A DNA stretch of 7,208 bases. Source: DASXBA01 sp046729895 (GTDB lineage Bacteria > Actinomycetota > Thermoleophilia > Solirubrobacterales > Thermoleophilaceae). Each line of letters begins with the position of its first letter. The stretch's first letter is position 1. This document shows positions 4,771 through 7,208 of this stretch, in pieces. The stretch is taken from positions 1 through 7,208 of the forward strand of contig JBKPHP010000252.1 in the NCBI GenBank assembly GCA_046729895.1, read 5' to 3'. The notes under the pieces are model-generated. The model was not told the DNA's origin. It saw only the letters and a program-made list of their open reading frames with translations, and searched no databases. The translations under genes were made by a program, and so were the position numbers.

Positions 4771-5853
4771 CTACAGCGACGACCAGATCTCGATCTTCGT
4801 TCGCGTCCGTGCAATTACCTCGTCGGTGAACTCGCTCGTCGTGGCGTGGCCGGCGAGATCGGGGGTCCGGACCCCGGTCGCGGTCGCCTCGAGCGCCGAC
4901 TCGTAAATCGCCCGCGAGGCGGTATCGGCCCCCTCGTGGCCCTTGCCGCCCGCGTAGTGCAGGAGCGCGGCCGCGGCGAGGATCATCGCCATGGGGTTGG
5001 CGATGTTCTTGCCCCGCAGGGCGGGAGCGGTGCCGTGCGGGGCCTCCGCCATGACGGCGCTCGGCTCATAGTCGTCATCCAGCGCCAACAGCACCGACTC
5101 GGCTCCGGCGATCGAGCCGAACAGCGGCATTACCAGATCGGACAGGCAGTCCCCGTCACGGTTCAGGGCGGGGATCACGAGCGGCACGTCGGCCCGGCCC
5201 GACACGAGTCCCGCATAGGTCGCGTCGATCAGCACCGGGCTGTAGGGGACTTCGGGGTGCCGCTCCGAGGCGGAGTCGAGCTCCTCCTTGAGCATCCCTT
5301 CGTAGACGGGGCTGACCGTCCACTTCGGCCCGCCGTAGACCCGCCCGTGGATCCGCTCGGCGGTCCTGAAGCTGTACTCGGCGACCGCTCGGCAGACGCT
5401 CCGCGAAATGCGCTCGGTGCGGTAGGCGGCCTCGTCGCCGTCCTCCTGCTCCCGCCACTGCTTGGCGCCGTAGGCGTCCCCCACCGCCATCCGCACCACG
5501 GCGATCGGATAGTGGACGCCCGCCACGGGCGTCACCCCCGGAATCCGGCGGCCGGTCCGAATGATGACCTGGCCGTCCAGGGCCTCACGCAGGAGGCGGT
5601 TGGGGCTGCCCACGTCATGGGCGCCCTCAGGGGTGATCGTCGCTGCCTTGAGCCCGAAACCGGCCTCGCGCATCGCGCTCGCCGCTGCGGTCACCACCTC
5701 GTTGTTCGTTCCGCGCCGGTTCTCGAGCGAGAGGTCGTAGTGCTCCAGCTCGGTTTCCACCCTCGTCACCGCCGGATCGAGCACCCGGACGGCCTGCTCG
5801 AGGAGCTCCTCTCCCGTCTCGTCGCCCTCGAGGACAATGATCCGCAGGCTCAC
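4771..5853 (-). CDS. Isocitrate/isopropylmalate dehydrogenase family enzyme, probable isocitrate dehydrogenase
   Basis: This 360-aa metal-dependent beta-decarboxylating dehydrogenase probably converts isocitrate to 2-oxoglutarate in the cytosol. Aligned by eye with E. coli Icd, Ser83 and Asn85 (DVGSPNR) match Ser113/Asn115, and Arg89 and Arg99 match the substrate arginines 119 and 129. Lys177 matches the catalytic Lys230. Asp210, Asp235 and Asp239 (NRDGDCLSD) match metal ligands 283/307/311. The cofactor loop is APHGTAPALRGKNIANP (271-287). Ser/Asn at the substrate site favour isocitrate over isopropylmalate. Odd points are GDETGEE (10-16) for the usual GDGIGPE, IIRTGRR for the usual VRPVR segment, and Ala278-Leu279 where NADP enzymes have Lys-Tyr and NAD enzymes Asp-Ile, so the cofactor is unclear. 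The start is GTG; ATT is the only upstream in-frame alternative before a stop. A -10 box 6 nt upstream suggests a leaderless mRNA. Confidence 0.85.
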   Translation of the reverse strand: MSLRIIVLEGDETGEELLEQAVRVLDPAVTRVETELEHYDLSLENRRGTNNEVVTAAASAMREAGFGLKAATITPEGAHDVGSPNRLLREALDGQVIIRTGRRIPGVTPVAGVHYPIAVVRMAVGDAYGAKQWREQEDGDEAAYRTERISRSVCRAVAEYSFRTAERIHGRVYGGPKWTVSPVYEGMLKEELDSASERHPEVPYSPVLIDATYAGLVSGRADVPLVIPALNRDGDCLSDLVMPLFGSIAGAESVLLALDDDYEPSAVMAEAPHGTAPALRGKNIANPMAMILAAAALLHYAGGKGHEGADTASRAIYESALEATATGVRTPDLAGHATTSEFTDEVIARTRTKIEIWSSL

Positions 5854-5856
5854 GGC

Positions 5857-6192
5857 ATGAATCTAACCGCGAACAGCCGCTGCACCTGGTGCGGCGCCAC
5901 CGTGGAGCCCCACGACGGATACCGCGCCGGCGAGCTGCCGGGCGCCCGCCGGGCGGTCTTCTGCCGGCTGGAGCACGTGGTGCCGTGGGCGATCCAGGGG
6001 CCACATTGGGAGCCGGGGGATATCGAAGAGGGGGAGGGTCTCACCTCCTGCGCCCAGTGCGGCGAGCCGCTTTCGGACGTCTACGTGGTCCTCGTCCGCC
6101 ACCGAGGGGAGCACCGGGTCCCGGACGGCTTCTGCTCGGTCGACCACATGGCCAAGTGGGCCAGGTCAGGAGGGCGTTGGCGCCAGCCCTAG
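5857..6192 (+). CDS. Conserved hypothetical protein with two putative zinc-binding CxxC...CxxxH modules
   Basis: This 111-aa soluble protein is made of two similar halves. Half 1 has Cys9-x2-Cys12-Gly, then Cys36-x3-His40-x3-Trp44-Ala-x2-Gly48-x2-Trp51. Half 2 has Cys65-x2-Cys68-Gly, then Cys93-x3-His97-x3-Trp101-Ala-x2-Gly105-x2-Trp108. Each half supplies three Cys and one His, enough for one zinc ion, so a two-zinc protein is likely. The arrangement recalls TRASH/MYM-type fingers, but I assign no function; a role in binding nucleic acid, protein or metal is open. The reading frame is open upstream across the antisense of the IDH gene. The ATG at 5857 is chosen because the cysteine modules start right after it and the upstream part only mirrors that gene. 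No good Shine-Dalgarno is seen. Similar proteins seem familiar from Thermoleophilia, from memory only. Confidence 0.8.
   Translation: MNLTANSRCTWCGATVEPHDGYRAGELPGARRAVFCRLEHVVPWAIQGPHWEPGDIEEGEGLTSCAQCGEPLSDVYVVLVRHRGEHRVPDGFCSVDHMAKWARSGGRWRQP
5860..5865 (-). promoter_or_regulatory. -10 box TAGATT of the IDH gene, inside the divergent zinc-protein gene
   Basis: TAGATT (TANNNT) ends 6 nt before the GTG at 5853, the spacing expected if the mRNA begins at the start codon. It overlaps codons 2-3 of the divergent gene at 5857. The -35 position (CAGGTG, 17 nt upstream) is not consensus. Confidence 0.45.
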
Positions 6193-6738
6193 CTCCTCCG
6201 CGTTCTCCTCCATGGCGGCGATCACGAAGGCGACGTGCTCGTCGAAGTCCACCCCCAGCTCCTCGGCGCCGTCCCGGACCTCCTCGCGATTCACGCCCGC
6301 GGCGAAGCTCGGCTGCTTCAGCTTTTTCTTCACGGACTTGGGGGTCATTCCCTGAACCCCGGTGGGCCGGACCAGCGCACAGGCGGCGACGAAGCCCGAC
6401 AGCTCGTCTACGGCGTATAGGGTCTTGGCCATTCGCGTCTCGCGGGGGACCCCCAGGAAGCTGGCGTGTCCGGCGACCGCGTCGATGAGCTCCTGGGGGT
6501 AGCCGCGCTCGCGGAACAGCTCCAGGGCCTTGCGTGGATGGCCCGTCTCGAGGTCCGGGTAGCGCTCGTAGTCCAGGTCGTGGAGGAGGCCCGTGGCGGC
6601 GTACAGCTCCTCGTCCTCCCTCCACCTGCGAGCGTAGGCGCGCATCGCGACCTCTACCCCAAGCAGGTGCTTGCGCAGGGAGTCGCTCTCAACCCACTCC
6701 TCCACGAGCTGCCAGGCCTCGTCTCGCGTGGGGCGCAT
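6166..6738 (-). CDS. HD-domain protein, predicted metal-dependent phosphohydrolase
   Basis: This 190-aa all-helical protein has the HD superfamily metal ligands: His24 (RKHLLGVEVAM), His53-Asp54 (GLLHDLDYE) and Asp111 (AVDELSGF), with His91 (GHASFLG) and His67 (GHPRKALE) as further likely ligands. Such enzymes hydrolyse phosphate mono- or diesters, often of nucleotides; the substrate here is unknown. The stretch from AVDELSGF through ACALVRPTGVQGMTPKSVKKKL to FAAGVNREE is typical of a widespread bacterial HD family of similar size. The ATG at 6738 is preceded by TACCCT 7 nt upstream and no Shine-Dalgarno, so the mRNA may be leaderless. The last 27 nt overlap tail-to-tail with the zinc-protein gene. 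It is divergent from murA. No membrane segments are seen. Confidence 0.85.
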   Translation of the reverse strand: MRPTRDEAWQLVEEWVESDSLRKHLLGVEVAMRAYARRWREDEELYAATGLLHDLDYERYPDLETGHPRKALELFRERGYPQELIDAVAGHASFLGVPRETRMAKTLYAVDELSGFVAACALVRPTGVQGMTPKSVKKKLKQPSFAAGVNREEVRDGAEELGVDFDEHVAFVIAAMEENAEELGLAPTPS

Positions 6739-6745
6739 GCAGGGC

Positions 6746-6751
6746 AGGGTA
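6746..6751 (-). promoter_or_regulatory. -10 box TACCCT of the HD-domain gene
   Basis: On the minus strand TACCCT (within GATACCCT) ends 7 nt before the ATG at 6738, consistent with a leaderless transcript. The -35 is not evident. Confidence 0.4.
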
Positions 6752-6774
6752 TCCGCCGGCCGGCCCGAACCAGG

Positions 6775-6789
6775 GAAGGGATGCCCTTC
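6775..6789. repeat. Inverted repeat GAAGGG-ATG-CCCTTC between the HD gene and murA
   Basis: Perfect 6-bp arms with a 3-nt spacer lie in the middle of the 99-bp divergent region, just upstream of the murA -10 candidate. It could be a regulator site acting on both promoters. There is no T-run in either direction. Confidence 0.35.
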
Positions 6790-6791
6790 GG

Positions 6792-6797
6792 TACCCT
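6792..6797 (+). promoter_or_regulatory. Possible -10 box TACCCT for murA
   Basis: TACCCT on the plus strand is the same hexamer as the HD gene's box on the other strand. Here the ATG is 40 nt further on, so murA would have a roughly 30-nt leader. AGGG (6823-6826) lies 11 nt before the ATG as a weak Shine-Dalgarno. There is no consensus -35. Confidence 0.3.
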
Positions 6798-6837
6798 TGC
6801 GCGGCCGCTCGAAGTCCCGACCAGGGCGGTTCCCCGC

Positions 6838-7208
6838 ATGGAGAAGTTCATCATCGAGGGCGGTTACCCGCTGTCGGGCACGGTCCTGCCGGCGGGCAAC
6901 AAGAACGCCGCGCTGCCGCTGCTGGCAGCCTCGCTCCTCACCCAGGAGGAGGTCGTCCTGCGCAACGTCCCGCGCATCCGCGACGTGGAGGCGATGATCG
7001 AGCTGCTACTGCGACTCGGGGTAAAGACGCGCTGGCTCGAGGACAACGTCGTCTCCCTGCAGGCCGACGAGGTCGATGGCGCCGAGGTGGACGCGGAGTG
7101 GTCGGAGCGTATCCGGGCGTCGTTCCTGCTCGCCGGGCCGCTGCTCGCCCGTTGCGGCATCGCCGAGATGCCGCCGCCGGGCGGGGACGTGATCGGGCGT
7201 CGCAGGCT
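6838..7208 (+). CDS. murA: UDP-N-acetylglucosamine 1-carboxyvinyltransferase, N-terminal part, cut by the right edge
   Basis: This is the first 123 codons of MurA, the cytosolic enzyme that transfers enolpyruvate from PEP to UDP-GlcNAc in the first committed step of peptidoglycan synthesis. The N-terminus MEKFIIEGG, the PAGNKNAALPLL motif with Asn21-Lys22-Asn23 (the Lys22 site), and IRASFLLAGPLLAR with Arg93 (E. coli Arg91) identify it. The active-site loop reads PPPGGDVIGRR: Asp117 sits where E. coli has Cys115, and the Arg-to-this-residue spacing of 24 is identical in both. Asp at this position is known from Mycobacterium tuberculosis and makes the enzyme insensitive to fosfomycin. About 300 further residues are expected beyond the window. 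The ATG fits the family N-terminus; a weak AGGG lies 11 nt upstream. Confidence 0.95.
   Translation, partial: MEKFIIEGGYPLSGTVLPAGNKNAALPLLAASLLTQEEVVLRNVPRIRDVEAMIELLLRLGVKTRWLEDNVVSLQADEVDGAEVDAEWSERIRASFLLAGPLLARCGIAEMPPPGGDVIGRRR

Noticed and set aside
4744..5856. Upstream extension of the zinc-protein frame across the antisense of the IDH gene
   Set aside because: The frame is open, but the translation is a mirror of the dehydrogenase gene. The cysteine modules begin only after ATG 5857.
1..7208. CRISPR arrays, tRNA/rRNA genes, insertion sequences
   Set aside because: No repeated spacer pattern, no tRNA- or rRNA-like stretch, and no transposase or terminal repeats found by reading both strands.

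Overview
The window is very GC-rich and densely coded, with strongly G/C-biased third codon positions, little intergenic space and frequent GTG starts. Together with an actinobacterial-style MurA (Asp at the usual active-site Cys) and gene families I associate with Thermoleophilia (Solirubrobacterales/Gaiellales), this suggests a high-GC actinobacterium, possibly from soil or a metagenome. The lineage is inferred from sequence style, not proven.

Layout. Positions 1-270 (minus) hold the N-terminal part of an unrecognised protein running off the left edge. Positions 271-387 are a short intergenic region with an 18-bp dyad. Positions 388-4702 (minus) are one tightly coupled seven-gene operon for a multisubunit Mrp/Mbh-type cation:proton antiporter. 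In transcription order it is mnhE, mnhF, mnhG, a small DUF4040/MbhD protein, an MbhE-MnhB fusion, mnhC and mnhD. Positions 4771-5853 (minus) encode an isocitrate/isopropylmalate dehydrogenase family enzyme that looks like isocitrate dehydrogenase. Divergent from it, with 3 bp between the start codons, is a 111-residue protein with two copies of a putative zinc-binding module (5857-6192, plus). It overlaps tail-to-tail an HD-domain hydrolase (6166-6738, minus). A 99-bp divergent promoter region separates that gene from murA (6838 to the right edge, plus), the first committed enzyme of peptidoglycan synthesis.

How the genes work together. The antiporter genes follow the order MbhA-H known from archaeal membrane-bound hydrogenase and Mrp-like modules. 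Only one large antiporter-like (MrpD/NuoN-type) subunit is present, with no NuoL-like MrpA N-terminal half and no hydrogenase genes in the window. The product should be a membrane complex for Na+/H+ exchange and pH or ion homeostasis. The other genes (central carbon metabolism, zinc protein, HD hydrolase, cell wall) are housekeeping-like and not obviously linked to it.

The main points for a second look are: a likely AUA start codon for the DUF4040 subunit; TANNNT -10 boxes 6-9 nt before the start codons of four transcription-unit-leading genes, suggesting leaderless mRNAs; the duplicated CxxC...CxxxHxxxWAxxGxxW protein; the Asp-type MurA, predicted fosfomycin-insensitive; and an IDH with unusual cofactor-site residues. 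I found no RNA genes, CRISPR arrays, mobile elements or convincing intrinsic terminators.
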